Source: Glandiceps talaboti (lineage: Eukaryota > Hemichordata > Enteropneusta > Spengelidae). From it: a stretch of 64,000 bases of DNA. Positions 41,389 through 55,163 of the stretch are shown here, piece by piece. The notes beneath the pieces were generated by a model, which was given only the letters and a program-made list of their open reading frames with translations, was not told where the DNA came from and did no database searches. The DNA lies in the NCBI RefSeq assembly GCF_964340395.1, contig NC_135549.1:15140842-15204841 (forward strand). The letters run 5' to 3'. A program made the translations under genes and the position numbers. Every line of letters begins with the position of its first letter. Within the stretch, counting starts at the first letter, position 1.

Positions 41389-43337
41389 ATCTTCTCGATG
41401 TAAGTTCAGATATTTTCAGCCATAGACTATGTTCTGAGATCTTCGTATTCATCTGTACATATATTACGAATCCTATCAGGAAAAAGGTGCGCGAATAATA
41501 TACGCTCAGTGATCCGGTGTGCTTATTCAAGGACGTTATCACACAAAAGTGGAAGGTGAGACATACATGATACAACTAAAACATGACAGTATAATATATA
41601 TCTAGAGAGCAGTGATACGTGTTGTTTATTGATTGGCGTCTTGATTGACGACTCCACAACCCCCACGAGGTCCACATGAAACCCCATTTACTTCTTTGTT
41701 TTACGTACAATCACAGTAGGATAACGACCAGGTTGACAAAGAACGGCGGGCTCCGTTCTTTTGATCATGGGTGACATACAGCTTTATGAATAGCCTATGA
41801 TGTGTTGATGCACAGACTAATCGTGTCTGTGGTTAATGTAATAGCGCACTTATCTTCAGGCTGTAATGTTGCAATGATTGAAACTGATGCAGTTTACAAG
41901 GTGTCCCTCATCTAACGTTGTTACCAGACTGAGCATATCTGTATTTTAAATTAACATAGTTATATACAAATTACATGTAAATTATCCCATTTCATATGTT
42001 GCCTTCATGGTTAACTCACTACTGTGTCTTGTGTTCATCAGAGTTGCATGTGTTCATTTACATAATGACTTCATTTGAATAATCAAAATCTGATTTATGC
42101 AATCACTGAGACTCATGAGCTTACTGAGCAAATAACATAAATAAACATACTGAAGACTTGATGCTGGAATCACAACAAGCTGAAGATACAACAGCTGTCC
42201 GAGTAACAAATCAGGCTAAGGATTTAAGAGGTAGGAAGAGTGTCTTGGAATATATATATATATGGCACAAGTAAAATATGTCCACTACAATTTTAAGAAA
42301 AAAACACGTTTTGTGTCATACTCCAAACACGTCTTTCTGAAAGATATTTCTAGTTATTTATTGAATTGAAGGGAAACGAATCTTTTGACGATTGTATTTC
42401 GTTAACAATAAATATATCCATCAGGCTACAATTGCTTCTGATGACCATATTGCCTACGGTTGATAATATTCCATGATAATATTAGATTTGTACTGTATAA
42501 TGATAGAGGACAATTCTGACATTTCTGTTTCACAAACTGAGGCAGAATAACCGAGGAAAATTAAATACCATTGCATACGTACATCACGTAATCATAAATG
42601 GTGCATAACTAGTTTTAAACAAAAACAGCGCTATTGGCATCGTCGCACAACCGACTACTCAAATCAATTTATTTTACTAGTGCAGCAATTATCAAGGTGG
42701 TTAAAAAGGATTTTCTTATTGGCTTTGAATGTACATATTTCATCCTTTTCAGCCATTACCCATTTTCTTTTGGCCCCCACCAAATCTCATTTATACTGTT
42801 GTCTTACAGCATGGGCAACTATGGCTACTAGTCTTTCCTTATGAATTATTTTCTTAGCTTTGTCATGGCTCTGTATTTCTCTCTCCCCCCCCAACTTGAA
42901 ACACTACAGCTTTTCAAAGTAATTGATATGGGCGTCGTCATGGTTACTTGAAATTTGTTTCTAACACTGATTTTGTGACCTGTTAATACTCATACTTAAT
43001 TTGGGATAAGATTATTTAAGTGGAGCTCGTCGAGTGGACCAATTTCGAATCTTGTGCAAAGGTTATAACAAGGGACATGTGCACATGGTTTGATTTTGTG
43101 CCCGTATCGATATCAACGATATTTTATTTCGATTATTGTACAATAGCTATAGACGTATCAAACGTTAACACACAGTGTTATTGTATTACTAAATGATTTC
43201 ACTATATTATAAAACTTTGTTATAGCGTACATTTATTTTGGCGATTCAACAGACAGTGACATAGCTATGCAATAAGAAAGATTGTCCTAACAATATAAAA
43301 CTCCACTGATAAGACAGCACTTACGCGAAGACGTAGG
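41389..43337. other. Non-coding sequence, no gene seen
   Basis: AT-rich sequence downstream of the GPCR. A short TA run lies at about 42251-42261. No gene supported. Confidence 0.5.
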
Positions 43338-43366
43338 AGTCAAAGATTGGGCCTTAAACACATATT

Positions 43367-43414
<48 letters not shown>

Positions 43415-43491
43415 AAAATCAGATAGTAGTCAAAGATTGGGCCTTAAACACATATTTATTCTCTCTCTTTCTGTCTCCCCTCTCTCTCTCT

Positions 43492-43558
<67 letters not shown>

Positions 43559-43570
43559 AAAATCAGATAA
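43338..43570 (+). repeat. Tandem duplication of a unit ending in (CT)n
   Basis: AGTCAAAGATTGGGCCTTAA and the following CACATATTTATT occur at about 43338 and again about 90 bp later. Each copy is followed by a CT-rich array (about 43371-43412 and 43461-43558) and by AAAATCAGATA. The second CT array is longer and interrupted by C runs. The unit was apparently duplicated with its microsatellite, which then diverged in length. Confidence 0.9.
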
Positions 43571-45333
43571 GACCTGTACTCCATCTGTGCATCTAGACAT
43601 TGTTGTCAATAATGAAGCATGGATAGGTTTCTGTTCAATACTGTATGCATAAACGAAGAAGCTATTGTGTTACATCCTCAAAGAATAAGCACTGTAAAAC
43701 AACAACCATCATCACTTGAACGTTTTTAGTTATTGACATATACTTGCCTTACTACCCGAACACAGAAGTTTGAACACATCACACCTGTTTTTTTTCTCGA
43801 TCTTCATTGGCTACCTGTTGAGCAAAGGATCCTATGAGGGCTACTCTTATGATGGGAGAATGTAGATTCAAATACAAAAACTTCGTGTGACGTGGTCAGA
43901 GTTGTACCAGTGACGACGTCACAGGAAGTAGTGTCGTGCGTTGTAATGTGGTGTGATTGATGCACTGTAATGAAAAAATAATGCAGTATTGTTATACAGT
44001 GAATTGAGACATAATCATGTGTATTATGATGTAAAGGTATGGAATGCGTTTGAAGGCGATGTTATGTATTGCAATGCCCTGTATAGTAATGCTATGAAAT
44101 GTAACACATTGTACTGTGATGTCATGGAACGTTATGTAATTCAACGTATTGTAATATAATGAAATTTAATGTCAGTTCGTGATGTGAGTAGTGTAATACG
44201 ATGTAATGTCATGTACTTTAACTCGATGCAATGTACTACTGTATAATGTTATAAAGTCGTATTGCTGTGTTTTATGACGTCATTATACCCTACTATTGGA
44301 TGGGTATATCCTTCAAAACAGTCTTCCTTCACGTCATTACGATGTCTCAATAAAACCATCTTGACTTAATGAAACTGTTTGGCCTCATGATAACAGACAC
44401 CTTGTCTTTGTTACGACTTGTGCTGCACCAGATGAACTAAAATGAAATCGCCAGGGGCAATGGCTGTGTGTATGACGTGTGTATGCGTATCAAGCTGGAT
44501 CCAGAGCATTGTCAGCTTATAAACCTTCAGGTACTAGAGTAATTATGTTGTTTTTTGATGTGATTATATTCAAAGGATTGCTGGATGGACATAAAACGTA
44601 TTGTCTCGAAGGGCAGCAACACATGAAATGTAAATAATGACATAGGGTGCACGTCTAGTGCACTTAACATATCAGTTAACAAACAGAAGATGGTCAGTGT
44701 GTTTGGTTGATATATCTCTGATCAATGAAGGACCTTGGAATATTCCAGGATCAATGTTTCATCTTTACTGCAGTGACTAATAAAAAATCGTCCTTGGAAG
44801 TATAGTTTATCGCTTACACTTTAAAATACAATTATAGCAATAATTGTTCACCTCATCACAGCAATGAAGAAGCAAAATGTATCGCAAAGGTTAGTGTCTC
44901 GTCTTTCTGTGTTAACAAACAATGATGGAGAAAATGTCAGGATGGCGTGGACACTTGAAATGAAATCTGCTGTTAGACAATATCTCTGGCAAGCGCAACA
45001 TATGGATAGACAATCAATTCTTCGACTTAACATATGATCCATTGCTTATGCGATTATACAGTCTGACTCATTTACTGGCAGTACTAATATTGTCATATCT
45101 TTGACCACTGTACTCTTTCTTTGACAGTAAAGAAGATAAAGCTCTCAGTGCTCTGAACGTAAACTTTGGTACGAATGGGATACTCCATACCGGGTAAAGA
45201 AGAAAGCTGTTGACAACATCAATTCTATATTTCCGAAAACATCAAAGTCTTCACAGTGCATTATGTACAGGGCTTCTAAAATCTGGTTATAAAGCAGAGG
45301 TCAAAGGTCCGATTGGAGCAAGTTATTATATGT
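43571..45333. other. Non-coding sequence including a TGTAATG-rich simple region
   Basis: Between about 43940 and 44260 the plus strand is unusually rich in TGTAATG/TAATGT-like words without clean periodicity, suggesting a very old decayed simple repeat. Sequence from about 45100 may belong to the LINE that follows but is too decayed to read. Confidence 0.45.
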
Positions 45334-45945
45334 AAAACTTTGACGACTCTTTTCAACAGTTTTCAAAGATTTATAATCTTCTATGTAAAGTGGTGAGTGA
45401 CACGAAATCTAGAGAATTTCAGTTCAAATTGTTGCACCGCATTTTGTATGCACAATGATTTATTTAGAATGATCCCATGTAAAACTAACAATCCCCTTTG
45501 TACATTTTGCCATGACGAGATCAAAACAAGACATCATTTATTTTAACACTGTACATTTGCTCAAGGTTTTTGGACCTTTTCAGGAATGCATTCAGGGAAC
45601 AAGAGAATTTGATTACACTTAACACTTCAACAAATGATATTGGGTTCAAACCATTTCTCAATGATACTGAATTATTTAGTACTCCATGGGAAACAGTATC
45701 TGTATCGCTGCAAATTGCATAAAACTCTTCCAATTTCAGACACTTCAGGCCGGTAGTGACGCAGGCCAGAAACATCGATAAATAAATTGCAGAAACTATA
45801 GCAATAAGACCGAAATGCATATAAGAAAATGGTCGCCTTTAGAAGATGTTTTTTTACATAATTTTCCTGTGCATAATTTAATTCAGTATTGAACAGTGTT
45901 CTCTTTGCTCTTGTAAATAATCTGTTTTATTAAAATATAAAAAAG
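45334..45945 (+). mobile_element. Decayed 3' end of an L1/Tx1-like LINE
   Basis: One frame reads SKIYNLLCKVVSDTKSREF and then QFKLLHRILYAQ. After a frame break it reads PLCTFCHDEIKTRHHLF, an in-frame TAA at 45544-45546, then HCTFAQGFW. The KLLHRIL block followed by C-x2-C...H-x5-C-type zinc-knuckle residues and GFW is the usual C-terminus of L1/Tx1-clade reverse transcriptases. Later pieces (MHIRKWSPLEDVF near 45820-45860) fit a protein end, and an A-rich stretch near 45930-45945 could be the 3' tail. Everything upstream of the C-terminus is unreadable or absent. The element is dead: there are several stops and shifts. Confidence 0.82.
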
Positions 45946-48320
45946 TCTACACTCACTGGAACAAACACAACACAAGTGAGAAATGTAATATTGTTACGAT
46001 CCAGAAATATCATATTTGGATTTTTGGCATATTTTACCAATATTAACGCAAAATTTACCCTAAAAAGTTTATGCTATTTAATTACAAACAGGAGCTAACA
46101 ACAGCGTGATATGTTGGTTTATCTACTAATCCTGTATTAATTGCATTTATCTCTAGAAGCTAACAAATATCAATGTTTTGATTAAACAACATTGATTATT
46201 AGTATTTGCAACCAAGATAACTTGTTGATTATCGAATTCAGATTAATGCCTAATTTTCCAATAGCGTGATCAACACTTGTCTTACACGTGGAAAATTTAC
46301 ATAAGGCATAATCTTAAATGTCAATCTTAAATGTTCTGGTGGAAGTTCGCCATGTCTTCTAGAACAATGAATCTAGGTAAGGGATCATCTATTTATGACA
46401 AAGTATCTCAAGATTAATGACGTCATTCAGACTATATATGAGAATGTAACTGTGAATAAAGCTATTCCGGATTCCTATTTCTACTTTAGATTTTCATTTA
46501 CAACGCAACTGCCTGAGTGTAAAAGCGTACGTGTGAGTGACGATACCTGTGTGGCTAATTCCAAACTTAGACAAGCTCGTTAGATCCTGGTACCTTAGAA
46601 AGATAGTTAGAGTGGAGAATCACTTACTAGTACGTTCTGCCGATCTACCTACAACTACACTACTTAGACACCTAAACTAAACATTACACAACTCTAAAAT
46701 GTTGAATTTGGGACTAAATGAAGCAGATTGTTAGATCATAACTAATTATGGTAATCAAACCTCGTTCACATGCATGATATTTTTGACGAAGAATAGACTA
46801 ACACAATGGCATGTTTTCAGGATTCATGTTTCGCTCAATTATGAGTATTCTCCCAATAGAGCAATGGTAACAACTTTTTATAACCGAACAATGGCAGTCT
46901 TGCTTACGTACATTGTCAACTCATAAGGAAGAACAAACGTTATAGTGAAAATCGAAATAATGTCTTATAAATATCCGGTGAAATGATCGCAACAAGGCAG
47001 ATTTTCGTAAATGACCCTGTTGGGAATAATTACTGACTAAATGGTATGGTATACATACCTTGTCTAAAAAAGTACAGGTGTTACAACGATGATATATGCA
47101 AATGTAAAGTGTCATAATAATATCTTGTTCCCTCAATATCAAATAAACGAACATACGAAAATTCTGGTAAATATCCCTATTATAAACGAAAGGTATCGAG
47201 GACTTTAGACCTTCGATGGAGAATAAAATTTATTTGCATAAATTGTGGGTTTTAATAGAAGCAATCTTCTTAATTGAACACAGCCTATCAGACAAGAACC
47301 GTGGCGCCTAAATATATGTACAAGATCAGACTCATGCAGATTACGACTGTCGATAATAGGTTTATGGCTTACTACTGAGTATGAAAAGAAATATGTGGAA
47401 GGAGATCCAGCTAATTAACGCCAGTATATCAAAAGTTAAACTATTACATGAGCTCTTGGATTTATTAGTTGAATTTCTCAAACCATTAATAGTCAAACTG
47501 CAATGTTCCCGAAAAATAAAACAAGGTAATTGCAACTCTTGCCTCTGCGATGGACGATAAATAATGCAATGTGACTTAAATAATTATGTGTGTAACATAC
47601 AAGGGGGTTAGTAAATTAAAGAGTGTAACAAGAAACGAATAGAATAGTTTATGGTTTTGAAGTGGGTATATCATCTTCATTTGAAGACAAGCTGGATAAA
47701 CATTGCCGCCCCATAGAATTCCAGGTAAATCTTGTGCTGTAGTATCAAACATTTTGGTCGGTGACCGAAAGCTCTGAAGCTACCTCTTCGTGGAAATGCC
47801 TTGCTGGAGAATAAGCTTTGCTTCATGTTGTGATCTTCAGTGAGAGTAATTGTACGATTAATGTACACACGAACAAAACCATCGAGTTATTTTCGAAACA
47901 GAATTTAAACATTTAATCAAGTTGCATCGGAATTTGCCATTACATACGAACCTTATACCTGAGATCGATAAGTTTACTAATGATTTGAAATATGTGTTTT
48001 TGTAGAATTCGTTAAGTCCATCAGACATCACGTCATTCGAGTAGATAACGTCACATCTCGTTATCGTCTGTTCTAGATATGACTGTGAGGATCAATCATG
48101 ATGATGAGATTAGATGGGTTAAGACCCCTTGTAAATCGGCAATTGACACATTAAATGTCTAGTTCGTGAGCTAGCTACATATGAGAAAATCTCATCGTGA
48201 AAGCAGAAGTTAGAAATGTTGTTGTGTTATACTAGATAAATCACTGTGGTTGTTTATGAAGGGGAATTCTAAATATCTGTGGTGACATTCTGTTTCGGAG
48301 AAAGTTTGAAGCTTTTCATG
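45946..48320. other. Non-coding sequence, no gene seen
   Basis: AT-rich sequence. The short frames (about 60-77 codons) have no domains. Confidence 0.5.
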
Positions 48321-48324
48321 TCCT

Positions 48325-48401
48325 GGTTAGCTAGGCGTTGTTTATAATTCTACTCAGACATTGACTAACAGCTCTGCAGCCTGAGGTCGCGGGTATGATC
48401 T
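48325..48401 (+). repeat. Possible tRNA-derived SINE head
   Basis: GGTTAGCTAGGCG resembles a pol III A box, and GGTATGATCT, about 66 bp later, resembles a B box (8 of 10 bases of GGTTCGATCC). The spacing is longer than in a functional tRNA and the arms do not close into a cloverleaf. It is more likely a decayed SINE than a tRNA gene. Confidence 0.28.
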
Positions 48402-51400
48402 AAAACGGACTGTAAGCTGATGTCTCTATACACTCATACACTTACACGTATCGTGTGCTTCATCCAATCGAATATCAACGAAGAGCTTTCTTTAATTATC
48501 ACAGTCCTTAACCGGTGGCAATTTCAAGTCGAGAAGTGATTTCTGGAGAAGTTACTTTCCACAAAACCAAACGTCATTTAGATTTTCGTACTCATACACA
48601 AATGACTTTTTCTTTCATTATCCCCGACAACACATTGAAGTGTGTAGCAATTACAACAGAACAAATATGCAGCAATGCTACAGAATATAAAGTCATCTTA
48701 AAAGTGCCCAGATCTAGAGGCAATATTGCAATGTTATTATTTTCTTCAGATTTACGCTGCACTAGATGATGACTAGATGGAAGAAAGGTTTGACATGATA
48801 AATTCACTTCGATCCTTTGTTATTTTGAATAATTGCATCATCAGATGTATATAGGCTTTGATTTCTCAGGGTCATTTAACTAGTAAACCCGGGCAGTTGG
48901 ATTTTACCGTGAGTCAATTTAATTCAACACAGTCATCAGATCAAGGAAATGAGCCGAGTTTACAATCAGACCCACACATGTTTTCTAAAGTGGTCTGATG
49001 TCTAAACAACTTATACTTACACATGTATACTATACTTCCTGATTTAATGTATGGTGAGAATCCAAAAAAATGATTGATAGACAAGGACAGTTTAGCCTTA
49101 CAAATTACTGTTGTAATTACAAAGACGATCCAATCATTACGCGTTACCCCTATGTAGATAATATAAAACCTTCACATTTCTTGCATCTGTCCCATCAGCA
49201 ACTAAATATTCAGAATCGCTCGTATTAGTAATTTCTAATTTAGAGTCACAGGTCGAGTTATGTCACTATAAAATACCACTTGAAGCAAGCTTGCGGTTTG
49301 ATTACATGCTTCAGTCAGAAGTTGGTAGAACATGCTTTTACAAGTAGTAGTCTAGACTTTACAGTCTAGTTAGAAACAATGTATGTGCATAGGTTAGGTC
49401 ACTTTACAATCATTTAATCCCTAATTAGATTTGTTACTTCATCAACACCAATTGAAATTTCAGTTATAATGCGAAATTGAATTTTACGTCCTGTAGCGTA
49501 AATTAAAAATACAAAATTGTATTCGGAAAAGAAGACTTGCGGCCTGATTTTACAATTGAAAGACATGTCTTTGTCTCGTGTTACACTTATTTGGCACAAG
49601 AATTTTTTAAAGTTTTCTTAGAACACCGACATTACATGCTGTGACTGTCTGTATTCATGGTGTACATCTTAATGTAATATCCATGGGTTAAAAGTTAAAG
49701 TGTAATCGATCTCAAATCGTATCATTCTCCTGTTTTTTTTTTACTTCGACATAACGATTTGGACGTCAGGTTGGTGTCGATTCAAACAAAATGAGTCAAT
49801 GGAACACGTACTTGAAAATTAAATTCGGTCTGAATAGCCCGGAAGCTGTGATAATTTACGACCTCTGTAACGACTTTAGTACACGACTAACGTAACTGCA
49901 TTTTGAAAGACTATCGACTAAACGTTACTAAGTAACCACGAGACTTTCCGTTCATGTCGAGTTCTCTCCGGGAGAATAAAGCGCCAAGACATGATGGATT
50001 ACCGTTAAGCTAGTATATCACGTTAGACCACTTATCTGATGAATTTAACTCTTCTGTGTGGACAGATATCTAGACAACATACACATTAATCTGTCAAGGA
50101 GTCATCGTATTTAATTTGCCGTTCAGAATACATCAGGACTGCCGTGACATAGTACAACTTTTTGTAAGCATTAAATCACAGTACATGTAAGTGAAAAGGT
50201 ATTTACGTGATCGTAAACAGGGTCCTACAGGTCGCCTTGTTACACGATTTTGTTTAAATATATTAAGGTGATATGACCTCTTGCTGTATACACAGATAGA
50301 TATATACCAGGATTTTGAAACTATGAAAGCGAAAGAAGAGGAAAATGCACAAAGGTAACTCAATTCTGTAACTTCCCTAACAAGAAACGAGACTAAAACA
50401 AACCTCAGCACACAGAAAACTATGAACAAGACACTCTCATATAAAGACTCAACGTTTGCCAATACCCTGTTACTGTTTGTGATGGAGGGGCAAGAAAACA
50501 TCACTAGTACTACCAGAAATATGTACATGTAATACATACATACATACATACATACAGTAACAACTTGGTGATATGTACATGTAACAGTCAAAATTCCTAG
50601 CCTGTTTTATATGGTACAAAACCTAGACACAATTTTAAGTCTTCTGCTTCTTCCCTTCAAGCGTTTCTGATGGGAAGAAGTTTTAGTATAATGCGATTTC
50701 TGAACTCTTAGCCCTAGTCAGACCGGTATTACTAGTATTTAATATAATCATTTAATAAATGGACGCAATATACACAGTAACAATGTAGCAGGGTCATAAT
50801 TTATATTGATTTTTAAAAAGAAATATGACTCGGCAACACAACGCAAATGATAATGTTGTCTGAACGCAGCAAAGTCACAGCATTTTCTAGTGGCAGATTC
50901 GAAGTATTACTGTGTGCATAAGAACTACCTCCTAAGCTATCACAATACAACATATATTGAATAATATTTTTATTATGTATCATCACACATTATAAACCCT
51001 GTATCATGTTCAGTATTATTTATAAGTTTTTCCGGTTGTAAATGTGTATATATTGTCTATTTGTCATCATTGAGTGAGGTCAAATTCGATTAAATATTTC
51101 GTCAACTATTTTTGTTCTGTGTATGTTCAAAATTAATGTACTTTTTTGTTGATTAGCCATTGTATAGATTCAGTTGTATAATCGTTTAATCTAGTTGAAA
51201 CAAAATATTGTTATTATATTTCAAAAAGCTATATAATGTTGTTTGTTCACTGATCCTTTCATTTGTTACCTGTACGTGTGTCATTTACAGTCATGTAATC
51301 ACATGATTACAAGTACGCAAGGATAACAGCAATTACAGCTTGATCGTCGGATTTCTTTGGATTCGTGATTGAAAAGTCCCCAGGTGACAAACCGAATAAT

Positions 51401-53064
51401 GTACTTGAGAATGAAACGGCACACGAGTCATTCATTTATCATGATTGTGTACATAATTTAGCTTTCTGCTGGCACGGTAAGCTGAGTGACTCAACAACGG
51501 TCGCTTCTGTTATACAATTAGATAGAACGACCGTCGGACAGTAAATAGGCTAGCAGATTTTGAGAGTCATTGAACTCTCAGGAATAACAATAAGAAAAAA
51601 CATCACCCGTATAAAATGTTTCACTCTCGGAATAAATTAATAATTTGCTTTCGTTAATAAAGCACTTTTTTCATGGAGAGAGGGCAACTGTCAGGATGAT
51701 GATTTCGTCTCTATTGCTTACACAACCACGAAATCCCACGTGTAATATCTCTAATCTTGCTCAGAAAAATGCTGTTTTACCCTCGGTACGGCACTATGTA
51801 TGAGCAAGTTAGCAAAGTTTTTCCCAAACAATGTTTATGACAACTATCGAGCTGATGCCATTGCTTACAAGAATGCTTCGCCCCAGTCTGCCGTAGGTAC
51901 CTTCTATGCCAGATCTGACATTTTTTGTTGTAATTCAGAAACACCATGTGCTGCAAAGTTGATGAAGATTATTGTATAACTATTCTATGATTCTATGATT
52001 CTTGAACATTAGAAATGGCTGCTTAGGATGATCAATATTCCGGGCGTTCTTCTAGTAGCAAAGGCACAGAAAGCGCCATCCCAGCTGTTAACAACCACAT
52101 GTACAATATATCACGTGAAATCAGTCCACTTATTGATGAATTACAATATACAATCGTAGCTGACCTTTCGAGGGTTATTGCGGCATTATAAAGTCATATA
52201 CATGGTATGGAGTTAGTTTAGTAACGGTGCTAATAAAGGCAGTACGTGACGAAGCCAAAGCTGGAATTTCCGAGTATCTAAGCTTGGTGAATCATAAAAA
52301 TCGTAATTAGTATGTTTGTTGTGTAAGCTTGATGATCAATATGCCGGAGATGTAGGTCAAGACTTGAGTTATGACATCGATTATATTATTGAAAAACATA
52401 ATGAATAACACGCAGACCAATATCCAGGTGGGGGCAACCTGATTACATTCCTGAGGGCAAAATCCGGCATATGCCATATGTGCCGAACTTTAACTGCCTG
52501 GAATGTAATTGCACGTGCTTGGGTGTAATATTCTGAGCTTCGGCTTCCTCGCTGAAAACAAATATTCTTCGCCTTCACCTTTCTGATGACACTTTGATGT
52601 ATGCCTACTTAATTTTCCCGCCCAATCGACGTTGAACCCGAAGTGAAACATGCAAACAAATTAAATATTTTAGGTCACCACTGAAGGAGAGGCCGTGTTA
52701 GTATAAACAATTGCTAATCGAGTCCTCACCACAGACACTGTCGTCAAGCTTTCGACAAAGGAATAATACTATATATAACTAATTTATGAACCCTACATTT
52801 GATTTGAGGAGGTAAAATAGTAATATCTCGGGAAGAAATCGTTCGGTCATAGTAAAAGCGCTATGTGTACTTTGTTCAATATTATACATTAACTGCTGAA
52901 TTACTATTCTAAACTGCATCTTAAATGATAGCTTAAGTGCGCCATCAATTTTCTGCTAAAAATCGACCGACAGGCTGACTAGACTCTCGCAGTCCTCGGA
53001 GCATCGCATCGTTAAAAGGGCTTTTTTTTGTATGTACCGATATCTACTCACTGCATAATTGTAC
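48402..53064. other. Non-coding sequence, no gene seen
   Basis: AT-rich sequence. The minus-strand 152-codon frame at 50133-50591 has hydrophobic stretches but starts in a CATA microsatellite (50532-50557) and has no family signature. An 84-codon frame at 48515-48769 is also unrecognised. No gene is called. Confidence 0.45.
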
Positions 53065-53139
53065 TGTGGACCCATCGACTACGTAGTCGCAGTACCACGT
53101 CAACAAATGGTTAGCTCTATGTAGTCGATGAGGACCACA
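53065..53139 (+). ncRNA. Hairpin with pre-miRNA-like geometry (or small fold-back element)
   Basis: The 5' arm (53065-53086) and 3' arm (53117-53139) pair over about 22 bp with one A-A mismatch, one bulged A and one G-U pair. They are separated by a 30-nt loop, giving a 75-nt hairpin. The 5' arm continues into the 14-bp palindrome CGACTACGTAGTCG (53076-53089). Size and arm quality fit a microRNA precursor, but a short MITE or chance inverted repeat would look the same. No known miRNA seed was recognised. Confidence 0.35.
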
Positions 53140-55163
53140 TTATAAGGATATTCCAGTACAGGTATGCGGTAGATATTGGTACATACATAACAGCTAATAG
53201 CGATGCTCCCGTAGCTGGTGACAGAGTCTACAGTCTGGCATGTTGACTTCTATGAAGACAGCGACGATTTTGATTGGTCATGGATAGTTACTTGATTAGT
53301 CTTTCGTTCGTTACTCACTATGAATTATCAAACAAAGAAGTTCAACAACGCAAGTAGTCGCTTATAATAAAAAATCTTTAAATTGCAAAACTCATTTGAA
53401 ATTAGTTGCAAGGACATTTGTTGATGGATCAGTGTAACTATCTACGTTACAGGTTGGTTGGTTGATTGCTTGACTCATGGCATATTGATCAATGATCAAT
53501 CGCTGATTCAGAGTGAAAAAGATGACAGAGTTACATTACACCATAGACTTTCTTGTCGTGATTACCCAGACTGCCAGAGACCAATATCCCCCAGTGGTCA
53601 CGTGATGAAAACTCTGAGTATGGCACTGTAATACTAACAAATATTCAGGCATCGTCACTACTTGAATGAATATTTGCATGTTAAGAAGTTTGATCAAAGT
53701 TCTTACGGTCGAACTCAAAGTAATCTGAAAACTGAAGCGTTGTCATCCTTCCGACGGTAGATTGACAAAGGCTCCTTAAAAGAAAAGCCTAAATGGAGAC
53801 GGGGTGGGGGTCAACCCGGAAACCAAACAAATATCATGACAGCGGTAGCCCGTCAAATCAAATTTCTTTTCTCCTCACAGAATGATTGCATGGTTGTCTC
53901 CGCCTGTTGATTTTTTTCTGTTATTCGCATTTACTATATCTCAGCATGATTTTGATAGATTATTCGCATTTACTATATTTCAGCATGATTTTGATAGTCA
54001 TGACACACACACACACACACACACACATACAGGCACAGGCACAGGCACATACACAGACACAGACACAGACACAGACACAGACATAGACACACGCATATGT
54101 GTCGACTGGCAAGAATACACTCCTTATGGTTTTGGATGATAGTTATTTTTTACATACCATTACAGTCATGTCATTGTATGGGCTTTGCTGAAGTGTTGGT
54201 GTACCTCTCAGCACTAATAAATAACGTAGCGAAAAAAAAACACGGTCGCAATGAAAACAATATAATGACCCAAAACTATCATTTTGAAAACTGACGGTTC
54301 AACGACACCATTCGTTGACACACATAAGACCAGTCTTGACAACATATACGACAAAGTTGATAACTTGTTTGTTGAATATTTAGATAAATCACATTTCTTA
54401 ACATGAACGGTGAAATTTTGACAGGTTTTATTGGTATGTTGGACATGCGTTTAAAGGAGGACTTTTATATTAAAGCATGTTTACTTTCTGGGCGTTGGAC
54501 ACAGGACTAATAAGGGTCAATAAATTATGTGGCCAGTAAGTCGAAATAAAGTATACTGCAATCATAATCCATTTATTTGCGACTGGTTGCCATAGGGGTG
54601 CGACGTACAGGTGCAACATTTAACTAATTTAGAACAGTAATGAAGAAGGGGTTTTTTCGTTTCATGTTACCATGGAAGTACAATGTAAGACCCAGTCTAC
54701 ATTTCATTCCTCAGTGATTATTGACTCAAATTATGACTATTCGCATGTCTTTTAAATTAACATAGATGGCCCAGAGTATCACAATTAGGTGATATTATTA
54801 ATGTATTATAGTGTATGTAATATATCATAAATCTCAAACTAATTCCGTGATCAGATCTATATATATGCTGGTTTTTGACCACTCTCTATCATACTCAATC
54901 CTCTCCATGGTGATTTACCAATGTTAACACATGGCAAGGGACACACGCATTGGCCAGACGGCTAGTTACTACACCTTTATTAATATAGCCTGTTTGCACA
55001 ATTAGGCACGTGGTATATCTGCCATCATAAAACCAATATAATTGAACAAACCATTGAAGTTGCGCAAACCGTAACGTATTGGGGACTACAGCCTACTCGG
55101 GCACTACTCAGTCAGAGAAGGAACTGCTTCGGTTGACGTGGAAAAATAGCGGCATCAGGAACA
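53140..55163. other. Non-coding sequence with CA/CAGGCA/CAGACA repeats
   Basis: A 39-bp direct duplication at 53921-53998 is followed by CA, CAGGCA and CAGACA arrays (54003-54085). The 85-codon frame running through these is a repeat artefact. The last 60 bp before 55164 are the likely 5' UTR of the mucin-like gene; TCAGTC at 55108-55113 matches the initiator consensus, but that is a weak signal. Confidence 0.5.
54003..54085. repeat. (CA)n / (CAGGCA)n / (CAGACA)n array
   Basis: A CA dinucleotide tract grades into hexamers CAGGCA and then CAGACA, consistent with stepwise mutation within a growing repeat. Confidence 0.95.

Noticed and set aside
45521-45820. 99-codon minus-strand frame
   Set aside because: Antisense to the L1/Tx1-like LINE remnant, whose sense strand carries recognisable motifs.
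50133-50591. 152-codon minus-strand frame with hydrophobic stretches
   Set aside because: It starts within a CATA microsatellite, has no family hallmark, and hydrophobicity is expected from T-rich codons in AT-rich DNA.
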